DNA of 64,000 nt from Brachymonas wangyanguii (GTDB lineage Bacteria > Pseudomonadota > Gammaproteobacteria > Burkholderiales > Burkholderiaceae_C). A program made the position numbers and the translations under genes. The DNA lies in NCBI RefSeq assembly GCF_045055315.1, contig NZ_CP173677.1, positions 1,116,001 through 1,180,000 of the forward strand. Reading direction: 5' to 3'. Positions 21,418-30,453 of the stretch are shown in pieces (position 1 is the first letter of the stretch; the number at the start of each line of letters is the position of its first letter). The notes under the pieces are model-generated. The model ran no database searches and was not told the origin of the DNA. It saw nothing but the letters and a program-made list of their open reading frames with translations.

Positions 21418-23775
21418 GTGAAATTCCGCTTCCCGATCGTGATCATCGACGAAGACTACCGCGCCGAAAACATTTCCGGCCTGGGTATCCGCGCCCTGGC
21501 CGAGGCCATCGAGAGTGAGGGCTTCGAGGTGGTAGGCGTGACCAGCTATGGTGACCTGACCCAGTTTGCCCAGCAGCAGAGCCGCGCCAGCGCCTTCATC
21601 CTGTCGATCGACGACGAGGAATTCACTGATGTCAACAGCGATAACGACGTCAGCCTGGCGGTCGAGAACCTGCGCAACTTCATCGAGGAAGTGCGCCGCA
21701 AGAACGAGGATGTGCCGATCTACGTCTACGGCGAAACCAAGACCAGCCGCCACCTGCCCAACGACATCCTACGCGAGTTGCACGGCTTCATCCACATGTT
21801 CGAGGACACGCCCGAATTCGTGGCCCGCCACATCATTCGCGAGGCCAAGGCCTATCTGGAATATATCCAGCCGCCGTTCTTCAAGGCGCTGCTGGACTAT
21901 GCCGAAGATGGTTCCTACTCCTGGCACTGCCCCGGCCACTCCGGCGGTGTGGCTTTCCTGAAATCACCCATCGGCCAGATGTACCACCAGTTCTACGGCG
22001 AGAACATGCTGCGCGCCGACGTCTGCAACGCGGTCGAGGAACTGGGCCAGCTGCTGGACCACAACGGTGCCATTGGGGAATCCGAGCGAAATGCTGCGCG
22101 CATCTTCAATGCCGACCATTGCTTCTTTGTCACCAACGGCACCAGCACCAGCAACAAGATCGTCTGGCACCATACCGTGGCCGCCGGTGACGTGGTGGTG
22201 GTCGACCGCAACTGCCACAAGTCCAACCTGCACGCCATCATCATGACTGGCGCGATTCCGGTGTTCCTGAAGCCGACGCGCAACCACTTCGGCATCATCG
22301 GTCCGATTCCGCAAGAGGAATTCAGCCCCGAAGCGATCCGCGCCAAGATTGCAGCCAACCCGCTGCTCAAGGGCGTGGACCCGGATACGGTGAAGCCGCG
22401 CATCCTGACGCTGACGCAATCCACCTACGACGGTGTGCTCTACAACACCGAGACCATCAAGCAGATGGTGGACGGTTTTGTCGACAACCTGCACTTTGAC
22501 GAGGCCTGGCTGCCGCACGCGGCCTTCCACCCGTTCTATGGCACCTTCCACGCCATGGGCCGCAAACGCAGCCGTCCGTCCAAGACCATGGTGTATTCCA
22601 CGCAGTCCATCCACAAGCTGCTGGCCGGTATCAGCCAGGCCAGCCATGTGCTGGTGCAGGATTCGCAGGAGCGCAAGCTGGACAGCTACCTGTTCAACGA
22701 AGCCTACCTGATGCACACGTCGACCAGCCCGCAGTACAGCATCATCGCCAGTTGTGACGTGGCAGCTGCCATGATGGAGCCGCCGGGCGGCACCGCGCTG
22801 GTCGAGGAAAGTATTGCCGAGGCGCTGGACTTCCGTCGTGCCATGCGCAAGGTCGAGCAGGAATTCGGCAACGACTGGTGGTTCCAGGTCTGGGGTCCGG
22901 AAAGCTTTGCCGACGAGGGCATGGGCCGCGCCGACGACTGGATCATCCGCAGCGGCGAACCGGACGACCAGTCTTGGCACGGTTTTGGCGACCTGGCCGA
23001 TGGCTTCAACATGCTGGACCCGATCAAGGCGACCATCGTCACGCCGGGCCTGCGCATGGACGGCACCTTTGACGAAACCGGCATTCCGGCCAGCATCGTC
23101 ACCAAGTACCTGGCCGAGCATGGCGTGGTGGTCGAGAAGACCGGCCTGTACAGCTTCTTCATCATGTTCACCATCGGCATCACCAAGGGCCGCTGGAACA
23201 CCATGCTGACTGAGCTGCAGCAGTTCAAGGATGATTACGACAAGAACCAGCCGATGTGGCGCGTCATGCCGGAGTTCTGCCAGTCGCACCGCCGCTACGA
23301 GCGCATGGGTCTGCGTGACCTGTGCCAGCACGTGCACACGCTGTACGCCGAGTACGACATTGCCCGTCTGACGACCGAGATGTACCTGTCCGAGCTGGCC
23401 CCGGCGATGACGCCGGCCGATGCCTACGCGCACATCGCGCGCCGCCGCACCGAGCGCGTCGAGATCGACCAGCTGGAAGGCCGTGTCACCGTTGGCCTGC
23501 TGACGCCGTACCCGCCGGGTATCCCGCTGCTGATCCCGGGCGAGGTGTTCAACCGCAAGATCGTCGACTACCTGAAGTTTGCGCGCGAGTTCGCCCGCAA
23601 GTGCCCGGGCTTCGAGACCGATATCCACGGCCTGGTCGAGCAGGTCGACGAGAACGGCGAGCGCCGCTTTTACGCCGATTGCGTGGCCGAAGGCGAACCC
23701 AAGCAGGCGCCGGCGCTGACCATGGATGACATGATCCAGACGCAGCACCATTCGCCGTTCTCCAGCAACTTCTGA
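21418..23775 (+). CDS. PLP-dependent arginine/lysine/ornithine decarboxylase
   Basis: A 785-aa member of the fold-I (ornithine/lysine/arginine) decarboxylase family. It has an N-terminal wing (receiver-like, residues 1-130), the PLP domain with SWHCPGHSGG (about 164-173), TNGTSTSNKIV, HFDEAWLPHAAFHPF and the Schiff-base Lys400 (STQSIHKLLAG), and the C-terminal domain. Length resembles AdiA/LdcI-type enzymes. Which amino acid it uses cannot be decided by eye. Such enzymes make polyamines or consume protons in acid. The start codon is GTG with a strong aaggag upstream. It is monocistronic, with a terminator at 23828. Confidence 0.9.
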   Translation: MKFRFPIVIIDEDYRAENISGLGIRALAEAIESEGFEVVGVTSYGDLTQFAQQQSRASAFILSIDDEEFTDVNSDNDVSLAVENLRNFIEEVRRKNEDVPIYVYGETKTSRHLPNDILRELHGFIHMFEDTPEFVARHIIREAKAYLEYIQPPFFKALLDYAEDGSYSWHCPGHSGGVAFLKSPIGQMYHQFYGENMLRADVCNAVEELGQLLDHNGAIGESERNAARIFNADHCFFVTNGTSTSNKIVWHHTVAAGDVVVVDRNCHKSNLHAIIMTGAIPVFLKPTRNHFGIIGPIPQEEFSPEAIRAKIAANPLLKGVDPDTVKPRILTLTQSTYDGVLYNTETIKQMVDGFVDNLHFDEAWLPHAAFHPFYGTFHAMGRKRSRPSKTMVYSTQSIHKLLAGISQASHVLVQDSQERKLDSYLFNEAYLMHTSTSPQYSIIASCDVAAAMMEPPGGTALVEESIAEALDFRRAMRKVEQEFGNDWWFQVWGPESFADEGMGRADDWIIRSGEPDDQSWHGFGDLADGFNMLDPIKATIVTPGLRMDGTFDETGIPASIVTKYLAEHGVVVEKTGLYSFFIMFTIGITKGRWNTMLTELQQFKDDYDKNQPMWRVMPEFCQSHRRYERMGLRDLCQHVHTLYAEYDIARLTTEMYLSELAPAMTPADAYAHIARRRTERVEIDQLEGRVTVGLLTPYPPGIPLLIPGEVFNRKIVDYLKFAREFARKCPGFETDIHGLVEQVDENGERRFYADCVAEGEPKQAPALTMDDMIQTQHHSPFSSNF

Positions 23776-23827
23776 GCGGGCAGGGCGCTGCGGCGCCCGT
23801 TCCCGGTAGCTGCCGGCTTAGCACATG

Positions 23828-23864
23828 AAAAAAGCGCCCTGACCAGACGGTCAGGGCGCTTTTC
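23828..23864. terminator. bidirectional terminator between the decarboxylase and fabI
   Basis: The GC-rich stem AAAAGCGCCCTGACC / GGTCAGGGCGCTTTT with loop AGAC has A/T tails on both sides. It serves the two convergent genes. Confidence 0.92.
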
Positions 23865-23884
23865 TGTTGTTCAGGCCAGGGCGA

Positions 23885-24691
23885 TCAGGCCTTGTCGTAA
23901 TCGGAACCCAGGCCAGCCGTCTGGCTGAAGCCGCAATCGACATAGCTGATCTCGGCCGTGACGCCGGAAGCCAGATCGGACAGCAGGAAGGCGCAGACGT
24001 TGCCGACTTCCTCGATCGTCACGTTGCGGCGCAGCGGGGCGTTGGCCGCCATGTAGGCCAGCAGCTTGCCGAAGTCCTTGATGCCGCTGGCAGCCAGCGT
24101 CTTGACCGGGCCGGCGCTGACGCCGTTGACACGGATGCAGCGGCCGTCTTCCATGCGGCCGAGCGATTCGGCCATGTAGCGCACGGAAGCTTCCAGGGCG
24201 GCCTTGGCCACGCCCATGGTGTTGTAGTTGGGGATGGTGCGCACTGCGCCCAGATAGGTCAGGGTCAGCACCGAAGACTTGTCATTCAGGTAGGGCAGGG
24301 CCGCCTTGGTCATGGCCGGGAAGCTGTAGGCGCTGATGTCCAGGGCGGTCTGGAAGTTATCGCGTGTCATGCCGTCCAGGAACTTGCCGGAGATGGCTTC
24401 ACGCGGGGCAAAGCCGATGCTGTGTACAAAACCGTCGAACTTGGGCCAGGTCTGGCTCAGGTCGGCGAACAGCCGGGCCACGGATTCGTCACTGCCGACA
24501 TCGCATTCAAATACCAGATTGCTGCCAAATTCGGCGGCAAATTCGGTGATGCGGTCCTTGAAGCGCTCGCCCACGTAGCTGAATGCCAGTTCGGCACCTT
24601 GCTCGTGGCAGGCCTTGGCGATGCCGTAGGCAATGGAGCGGTTGGAGAGGAGGCCGGTAATCAGCAGCTTCTTGCCGGTCAGAAAACCCAT
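23885..24691 (-). CDS. fabI: enoyl-[acyl-carrier-protein] reductase (NADH) FabI
   Basis: A 268-aa enzyme catalysing the last reduction of each fatty-acid elongation cycle. The SDR-like fold has the divergent nucleotide motif GLLSNRSIAYG, Gln40-equivalent region and the FabI-specific catalytic pair Tyr156-x6-Lys163 (NYNTMGVAK) with Tyr146 (LTYLGA), the same numbering as E. coli FabI. SAGPVKTLAASGI, the substrate-binding loop, is intact. It is cytoplasmic. The 267 bp to the divergent rimP gene carry the rimP promoter and leader; I see no clear fabI promoter. Confidence 0.96.
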   Translation of the reverse strand: MGFLTGKKLLITGLLSNRSIAYGIAKACHEQGAELAFSYVGERFKDRITEFAAEFGSNLVFECDVGSDESVARLFADLSQTWPKFDGFVHSIGFAPREAISGKFLDGMTRDNFQTALDISAYSFPAMTKAALPYLNDKSSVLTLTYLGAVRTIPNYNTMGVAKAALEASVRYMAESLGRMEDGRCIRVNGVSAGPVKTLAASGIKDFGKLLAYMAANAPLRRNVTIEEVGNVCAFLLSDLASGVTAEISYVDCGFSQTAGLGSDYDKA

Positions 24692-24770
24692 GGAGTGTGT
24701 CCTTTTTTGCTATTGTGGATGGCCGCGCGCGACAGCGGCAGGCCTTGTATGTCATTTTATCGCCAAGGGC

Positions 24771-24799
24771 TTGTCCCGTGCAGGCGGATCGTCTATAAT
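24771..24799 (+). promoter_or_regulatory. promoter of the rimP-nusA-infB operon
   Basis: -35 TTGTCC (24771-24776), 17-bp spacer, perfect -10 TATAAT (24794-24799). Start is expected near 24806, giving a leader of about 150 nt with a terminator in it. Confidence 0.75.
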
Positions 24800-24831
24800 A
24801 CACGCTTATCACCATCAAGCATAAAAGCAAT

Positions 24832-24862
24832 ATGGGTCGGTTTTCAACCGCCCATTTTTTTT
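24832..24862 (+). terminator. intrinsic terminator in the rimP-nusA leader (putative attenuator)
   Basis: ATGGG-T-CGGTT pairs with AACCG-CCCAT (one bulged T, loop TTC) and is followed by eight T. It sits about 25 nt after the predicted start and about 97 nt before the rimP start codon, so it must be passed for operon expression. In E. coli the corresponding operon is autoregulated by NusA through leader termination, and a similar role here is inference. Confidence 0.7.
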
Positions 24863-24958
24863 GTCCAAGCTGGTGGATCGCCTTGCAAGACGCTTGATTT
24901 TTTCATTGTAATCAACGGCTTGCAGCATTCAATCAATCACAGGGATCAGGATATACGC

Positions 24959-25549
24959 GTGGCATTGCAGGAATTGGTGGAACAAACCGTACAGGGCTTG
25001 GGGCTGGACCTCGTGGAAATCGAGCGCGCCGCCGGGGGCGTGTTGCGCATTACCATCGACTTGCCGTGGCTGCCCGAGCATGCCGAACTGCCCGAGCAGT
25101 TCGTCACCATCGAGGATTGCGAGCGTGTCTCGCGCCAGCTGCAATACGTGTTCGAGGTCGAGGCCGTGGATTACCACCGCCTGGAAGTCTCCTCGCCCGG
25201 CATTGACCGGCTGCTGCGCCACGCACTGGATTTCGAACGCTTCCTTGGCGAAGAGGTCGACATCACCCTGCTGGAACCCATTGGCGAGAACGAGGCCGGC
25301 ATTGCTGCCAGCCGCAAGAAGTTCCGTGGCACGCTCGAAAAGACCGAAGCCGGCTGGCAGGTGGTCTGGAGCGATGCGCCGCCGGCCAAGCCCGGTGTGC
25401 GCGTGAGCAAGAAGCGTCCGCCGGCACCGCTGCAGGCGCTGGGCTTCACCCTGGACGAGATCCGCGAGGCCCGACTGGCCCCGGTGGTCGACTTCAAGGG
25501 CCGTCGCCGTGCCGTTCCCGATGCGGCCGAACCTGATTCCGAGTCCTGA
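24959..25549 (+). CDS. rimP: ribosome maturation factor RimP
   Basis: A 196-aa protein for maturation of the 30S subunit. The family N-terminal domain (LVEQTVQGLGLDLVEIE, ITID) is followed by EDCERVSRQL, the signature LEVSSPGIDRLL (residues 79-90), and a C-terminal Sm-like domain. A basic insert (KPGVRVSKKRPPAP) near 140-155 is longer than in E. coli RimP. No ATG is available near the conserved start, so I use GTG at 24959, with cagggatcagga upstream. First gene of the nusA-infB operon, preceded by a leader terminator. Confidence 0.9.
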   Translation: MALQELVEQTVQGLGLDLVEIERAAGGVLRITIDLPWLPEHAELPEQFVTIEDCERVSRQLQYVFEVEAVDYHRLEVSSPGIDRLLRHALDFERFLGEEVDITLLEPIGENEAGIAASRKKFRGTLEKTEAGWQVVWSDAPPAKPGVRVSKKRPPAPLQALGFTLDEIREARLAPVVDFKGRRRAVPDAAEPDSES

Positions 25550-25594
25550 TACAGGCTCCAATATCCTAGCGAACAAGAAACGGAGAACCACACC

Positions 25595-27082
25595 ATGAAT
25601 CGCGAACTGCTGATGCTGGTCGAGGCCATTGCCCGCGAAAAGAACGTTGACCGTGATGTCGTCTTCGGCGCCATCGAGATGGCGCTGGCCCAGGCCACGC
25701 GCAAGTTGTATGAAGGCGAGGTGGATATCCGCGTCGCCATCGACCGTGAAACCGGTGAATACGACACCTTCCGCCGCTGGCTGGTGGTGCCGAACGAGGC
25801 CGGCCTGCAAAACCCCGACGCCGAAGAACTGCTGATGGATGCGCAGGAGCGCGTCGCTGACGTCGTCGAAGGCGATTTCATCGAGGAGCAGGTGGAATCG
25901 ATGCCGATCGGCCGTATCGGTGCCATGACGGCCAAGCAGGTGGTGCTGCAGCGCATCCGCGACGCCGAGCGCGACATGCTGCTGCGCGACTTCCTGGATC
26001 GCGGCGAGAAGATCTTCAGCGGTACCGTCAAGCGCATGGACAAGGGCGACCTGATCGTCGAAAGCGGCCGTGTCGAAGGTCGCCTGCGCCGTAGCGAAAC
26101 CATTCCCAAGGAAAACTTCCGCACCGGCGACCGCCTGCGTGCCATGATCATGGAAGTCGATACCACCCAGCGTGGTGCCCCCATCATGCTGTCGCGCTCC
26201 GCGCCGGCCTTCATGATGGAGCTGTTCCGCCAGGAAGTGCCTGAAATCGAGCAGGGCCTGCTGGAGATCAAGTCCTGCGCGCGTGATCCGGGTAGCCGTG
26301 CCAAGATCGCCGTGGTCGCGCACGACCAGCGCATTGACCCGATCGGTACCTGTGTCGGCGTGCGCGGCAGCCGCGTGACCGCCGTCACCAACGAACTGGC
26401 TGGCGAGCGTGTCGACATCGTGCTGTGGAGCGAGGATCCGGCCCAGTTCGTGATTGGCGCGCTGGCTCCGGCCAACGTGCAGTCCATCGTGGTCGATGAG
26501 GAAAAGCACGCCATGGACGTGGTCGTGGACGAGGAAAACCTGGCGGTGGCGATTGGCCGTGGCGGCCAGAACGTGCGCCTGGCCTCCGACCTGACCGGCT
26601 GGAAGATCAACATCATGGACGCTGCCGAGTCTGCCGAAAAGCAGGCCAGCGAGCAGCAGGAAATGCGCACCCTGTTCATGAGCAAGCTGGATGTGGACGA
26701 GGAAATCGCCGACATCCTGATCGAGGAAGGCTTTACCAGCCTGGAAGAAGTGGCTTACGTGCCGCTGCAGGAAATGCTGGAAATCGAGGCCTTCGACGAA
26801 GACACGGTGAACGAACTGCGTGCCCGTGCCAAGGATGCGCTGCTGACCATGGCCATCGCCCAGGAAGAAAGCGTGGATGACACCGCGCTCGACCTGCGTG
26901 ACCTGGAAGGCATGACGCCGGAGCTGCTGGCCAAGCTGGCTGCAGCCGAAGTACATACGCGTGACGAGCTGGCCGACCTGGCGACCGATGAGCTCGTGGA
27001 GATTGCCGGCCTCGATGAAGAAGCTGCTACCGCGCTGATCATGAAGGCCCGCGAACACTGGTTCGACGAGGACCAGGGCTAA
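25595..27082 (+). CDS. nusA: transcription termination/antitermination factor NusA
   Basis: A 495-aa RNA-polymerase-binding elongation factor. Layout: N-terminal RNAP-binding domain (1-125), S1 domain (about 135-200, GRVEGRLRRSETIPKE), KH1 and KH2 (about 230-345, with DPIGTCVGVRGSR and AIGRGGQNVRLA), then two acidic C-terminal repeats (350-495, LEEVAYVPLQEML and LEGMTPELLAKL). The presence of both acidic repeats matches the gammaproteobacterial/betaproteobacterial form. A ggaga ribosome-binding site precedes the ATG. It follows rimP by 45 bp in the operon and may control the leader terminator. Confidence 0.96.
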   Translation: MNRELLMLVEAIAREKNVDRDVVFGAIEMALAQATRKLYEGEVDIRVAIDRETGEYDTFRRWLVVPNEAGLQNPDAEELLMDAQERVADVVEGDFIEEQVESMPIGRIGAMTAKQVVLQRIRDAERDMLLRDFLDRGEKIFSGTVKRMDKGDLIVESGRVEGRLRRSETIPKENFRTGDRLRAMIMEVDTTQRGAPIMLSRSAPAFMMELFRQEVPEIEQGLLEIKSCARDPGSRAKIAVVAHDQRIDPIGTCVGVRGSRVTAVTNELAGERVDIVLWSEDPAQFVIGALAPANVQSIVVDEEKHAMDVVVDEENLAVAIGRGGQNVRLASDLTGWKINIMDAAESAEKQASEQQEMRTLFMSKLDVDEEIADILIEEGFTSLEEVAYVPLQEMLEIEAFDEDTVNELRARAKDALLTMAIAQEESVDDTALDLRDLEGMTPELLAKLAAAEVHTRDELADLATDELVEIAGLDEEAATALIMKAREHWFDEDQG

Positions 27083-27101
27083 GGAAAGGGGTAAGAACAC
27101 A

Positions 27102-30074
27102 ATGACAAACACCACTGTTGCAGATTTTGCTGCCGAGCTGAACAAGAGCCCCGAGGCTCTGCTGTCCCAGCTCAACAGCGCTGGCGTGAACAAGTCCAGC
27201 GCCAGCGACTCCCTGACTGAAGCCGACAAGCGCATGCTGCTGGATTTCCTGCGCAGCAGCCACGGCAATACCGGCGAGCGCAAGAAGATCGTGCTCACGC
27301 GCCGTTCCACCAGCGAGATCAAGCAGGCCGATGCCACTGGCAAGGCCCGTACCATCCCGGTCGAAGTGCGCAAGAAGCGCACCCTGATCAAGCGTGAAGA
27401 CATTGAAGCCAGCGTGACGCCGACCGAGCCGTCTGCCGACGAGCTGGAACTGCGCCGCCGCGAAGAAGAGGCGCTGCAGCAGGCTGAACTGCTGCGTCGC
27501 CAGGAAGAAGAGCTGGCCGAGAAGCGCCGCCAGCGCGAGGAAGAAGAAGCACGCCAGCGTGAAGCTGAGGAACGCGCCCGCCGCGAAGCGGAAGAGCGCG
27601 CCCGTGCCGAAGCCGAAGCACGTGCTGCCGCCGAGGCTGCCGCGGCCGAGGCTGCGCAGGATCCGGAAAAGGCGCGTGCCGAAGCCCGTGCCCGCGCCGA
27701 AGCCGAAGTCGCCGCAATCCAGCAGGCCCGCGCCGAGAGCGTCGAGCGTGCCGCTGCTGCGCGTGACGCTGCTGTCCAGCGCGAACGCGAGCAGGAGCAG
27801 GCCGCCCAGGCGGAGGAGCAGGCCCGTATTGATGCCGAGGCCGCCAAGGCGAAAGCCAAGGCCGATGCTGAAGCTGCCCGCAAGGCCCAGGCCGATGAAG
27901 AAGCCGCCCGTGCCCGCGATCTGGAAGAGCGCCGCCGCAAGGCCCTGGCCGAGGCGGAAGCCATCCGTGCCATGATGAACGCGCCGGCCAAGGTGCTGAC
28001 GGCCAAGAAGCCGGAAGAGCCGAAGCCGACCAAGGGCACGCTGCACAAGCCGGCCGCTGGTGCCGACAAGGCTGCCGCCAAGCCGGCCGCCGCAGGTGCC
28101 GACAAGACGGCCGGTACCAAGGAAGTCAAGTCGGCCAAACTGTCCTCCAGCTGGGCTGGCGACGGCGAGAACAAGAAGCGCGGCGAAATCAAGACGCGCG
28201 GTGACACCACGGCCAACAGCCGCGGTGGCAACAACTGGCGCAGTGGTCCCAAGGGCCGTCGCGGCGATCGCCGTGGCCACCAGGAAGACCGCCAGCCGCA
28301 GGCACCGGTCGAGTTCAAGCAACTCGAGATCCATGTGCCTGAGACCATCACCGTGGGCGAACTGGCCCACAAGATGGCGATCAAAGCCTCCGAGGTGATC
28401 AAGGCCCTGATGAAGCTGGGCCAGATGGTGACCATCAACCAGTCGCTGGACCAGGACACCGCCATGATTCTGGTGGAAGAACTGGGCCACGTTGCTGTAC
28501 AAGCAGCCCTGGACGATCCGGAAGCCTTCACCCAGGAAGAAGTGGAAGCACAAAGCGCAGAACTGCTGCCGCGTGCCCCGGTGGTGACCGTGATGGGCCA
28601 CGTGGACCACGGCAAGACCTCGCTGCTGGACTACATCCGCCGCGCCAAGGTGGCGGTGGGCGAAGCCGGCGGCATCACGCAGCACATTGGTGCCTACCAT
28701 GTGGAAACCGAGCGTGGCATCGTCACCTTCCTGGACACTCCGGGCCACGAGGCGTTTACCGCCATGCGTGCACGCGGTGCCCAGGCCACCGACATCGTGA
28801 TCCTGGTCTGTGCCTCCGACGACGGCGTGATGCCGCAGACGCGCGAGGCTATCAAGCACGCGAAAGCGGCCGGTGTGCCGATCGTGGTGGCGCTGACCAA
28901 GGCCGACAAGCCTGAAGCCAACATCGAGCGCGTCAAGGGCGAGCTGGTGAACGAGGAAGTGGTGCCGGAAGAGTACGGCGGCGATTCCCCGTTCGTGCCG
29001 GTGTCCTCCAAGACCGGCATGGGTATCGACGAACTGCTGGAGCACGTGCTGCTGCAGGCCGAAGTACTGGAGCTGAAGGCGCCGGTGGACGCCATGGCCA
29101 AGGGCCTGGTGATCGAGGCCCAGCTGGACAAGGGCCGCGGCCCGGTGGCCACGGTGCTGGTGCAGTCCGGTACCATCAAGGCCGGCGACGTGGTGCTGGC
29201 AGGCCAGACCTGGGGTCGCGTGCGTGCCATGGTCGACGAGAACGGCAGGCCGACCAAGTCGGCTGGCCCGTCCATCCCGGTGGAAATCCAGGGCCTGACC
29301 GAAGTGCCGCAGGCTGGCGACGAATTCATGGTGCTGGCCGATGAGCGTCGTGCCCGTGAAATCGCCAACTACCGTTCCGGCAAGCTGCGCGATACCAAGC
29401 TGGCCAAGCAACAGGCGGCCAAGCTGGAAAACATGTTCGCCAACATGGAGGCGGGCGAGGTCAAGCACCTGCCCATCATCATCAAGGCCGACGTGCAGGG
29501 TTCGCAGGAAGCGCTGGCCGCATCGCTGCTCAAGCTGTCGACCGACGAGGTCAAGGTGCAGGTGGTGTACGCCGGTGTCGGTGGCATCAGCGAATCCGAC
29601 ATCAACCTGGCGATTGCCTCCAACGCCGTGGTCATGGGCTTCAACGTGCGTGCCGATGCCCAGGCGCGCAAGGCAGCCGAAGGCAACGGTATCGACATCC
29701 ACTACTACAACATCATTTACGACGCCGTGGATGACGTGAAGGCAGCCATGGGCGGCATGCTGACGCCGGACAAGAAGGAAGAGATCATCGGTCATGCCGA
29801 GATTCGCACCGTGTTCGTGGCGTCCAAGATCGGTACCGTGGCGGGCTGTATGGTCACTTCCGGCTATGTCACGCGCAACGCCAACTTCCGCCTGCTGCGC
29901 GACAACGTGGTGATCTATACCGGCGAGCTGGACTCCCTGAAGCGCATGAAGGACGATGTGCGCGAGGTCAAGGAAGGCTTCGAGTGCGGTATCAAGCTCA
30001 AGAACTATAACGACATCAAGGAAGGCGACCAGCTCGAATTCTTCGAAGTCAAGGAAGTGGCCCGTACCCTGTAA
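27102..30074 (+). CDS. infB: translation initiation factor IF-2
   Basis: A 990-aa GTPase that brings fMet-tRNA to the 30S subunit. An N-terminal IF2_N helix domain (1-50) is followed by a long charged Glu/Arg/Ala repeat region (about 115-320), a second IF2_N domain (about 405-460), the G domain from GHVDHGKT (499-506) with LDTPGH, then domains II-IV. Its G4 motif reads T599-K-A-D602 instead of the usual NKxD, a conservative but notable change. An infC-like internal start (infB beta/gamma) was not sought. It lies 19 bp after nusA, with aaagggg before the ATG. Confidence 0.96.
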   Translation: MTNTTVADFAAELNKSPEALLSQLNSAGVNKSSASDSLTEADKRMLLDFLRSSHGNTGERKKIVLTRRSTSEIKQADATGKARTIPVEVRKKRTLIKREDIEASVTPTEPSADELELRRREEEALQQAELLRRQEEELAEKRRQREEEEARQREAEERARREAEERARAEAEARAAAEAAAAEAAQDPEKARAEARARAEAEVAAIQQARAESVERAAAARDAAVQREREQEQAAQAEEQARIDAEAAKAKAKADAEAARKAQADEEAARARDLEERRRKALAEAEAIRAMMNAPAKVLTAKKPEEPKPTKGTLHKPAAGADKAAAKPAAAGADKTAGTKEVKSAKLSSSWAGDGENKKRGEIKTRGDTTANSRGGNNWRSGPKGRRGDRRGHQEDRQPQAPVEFKQLEIHVPETITVGELAHKMAIKASEVIKALMKLGQMVTINQSLDQDTAMILVEELGHVAVQAALDDPEAFTQEEVEAQSAELLPRAPVVTVMGHVDHGKTSLLDYIRRAKVAVGEAGGITQHIGAYHVETERGIVTFLDTPGHEAFTAMRARGAQATDIVILVCASDDGVMPQTREAIKHAKAAGVPIVVALTKADKPEANIERVKGELVNEEVVPEEYGGDSPFVPVSSKTGMGIDELLEHVLLQAEVLELKAPVDAMAKGLVIEAQLDKGRGPVATVLVQSGTIKAGDVVLAGQTWGRVRAMVDENGRPTKSAGPSIPVEIQGLTEVPQAGDEFMVLADERRAREIANYRSGKLRDTKLAKQQAAKLENMFANMEAGEVKHLPIIIKADVQGSQEALAASLLKLSTDEVKVQVVYAGVGGISESDINLAIASNAVVMGFNVRADAQARKAAEGNGIDIHYYNIIYDAVDDVKAAMGGMLTPDKKEEIIGHAEIRTVFVASKIGTVAGCMVTSGYVTRNANFRLLRDNVVIYTGELDSLKRMKDDVREVKEGFECGIKLKNYNDIKEGDQLEFFEVKEVARTL

Positions 30075-30080
30075 TCCCGC

Positions 30081-30452
30081 ATGGCACAGAAGAAAGCCCC
30101 TACCAACCGCAGCTACAAGGTGGCCGACCAGATCCAGCGTGATCTGGCGGAACTGATCCAGCGCGAGCTGAAGGATCCGCGTGTCGGCATGGTCACCCTG
30201 CAGGGCGTGGAAGTCACGCCCGACTATGCCCACGCCAAGGTCTACTTCAGTGTGCTCACTGGCGACCCGGAACAGACCGAGGAAGCCCTGAACCACGCTG
30301 CCGGCCACCTGCGCAACGGCCTGTTCAAGCGACTGCACATCCACACCGTGCCGACGCTGCATTTCGTCTACGATCGTACCCAGGAACGTGCGGCGGACAT
30401 GAATGCGCTGATCGCCAAGGCCGTGTCTTCGCGTTCCAAGAACGAGGATTGA
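30081..30452 (+). CDS. rbfA: ribosome-binding factor A (RbfA)
   Basis: A 123-aa KH-like protein needed for 16S rRNA 5'-end maturation and cold adaptation. Family features include the N-terminal YKVADQIQRDLAELIQREL helix, DPRVGMVTLQGVEVTPDYAHAKV and the last strand VPTLHFVYD. It begins 6 bp after the infB stop and ends one base before the truB start, so it is co-translated within the operon. Confidence 0.95.
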   Translation: MAQKKAPTNRSYKVADQIQRDLAELIQRELKDPRVGMVTLQGVEVTPDYAHAKVYFSVLTGDPEQTEEALNHAAGHLRNGLFKRLHIHTVPTLHFVYDRTQERAADMNALIAKAVSSRSKNED

Positions 30453-30453
30453 G

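Noticed and set aside
23867..24958. N-terminal extension of the rimP frame across the fabI region
   Set aside because: It is antisense to fabI. The RimP family starts at the GTG at 24959, which also has a ribosome-binding site and lies after the operon promoter.
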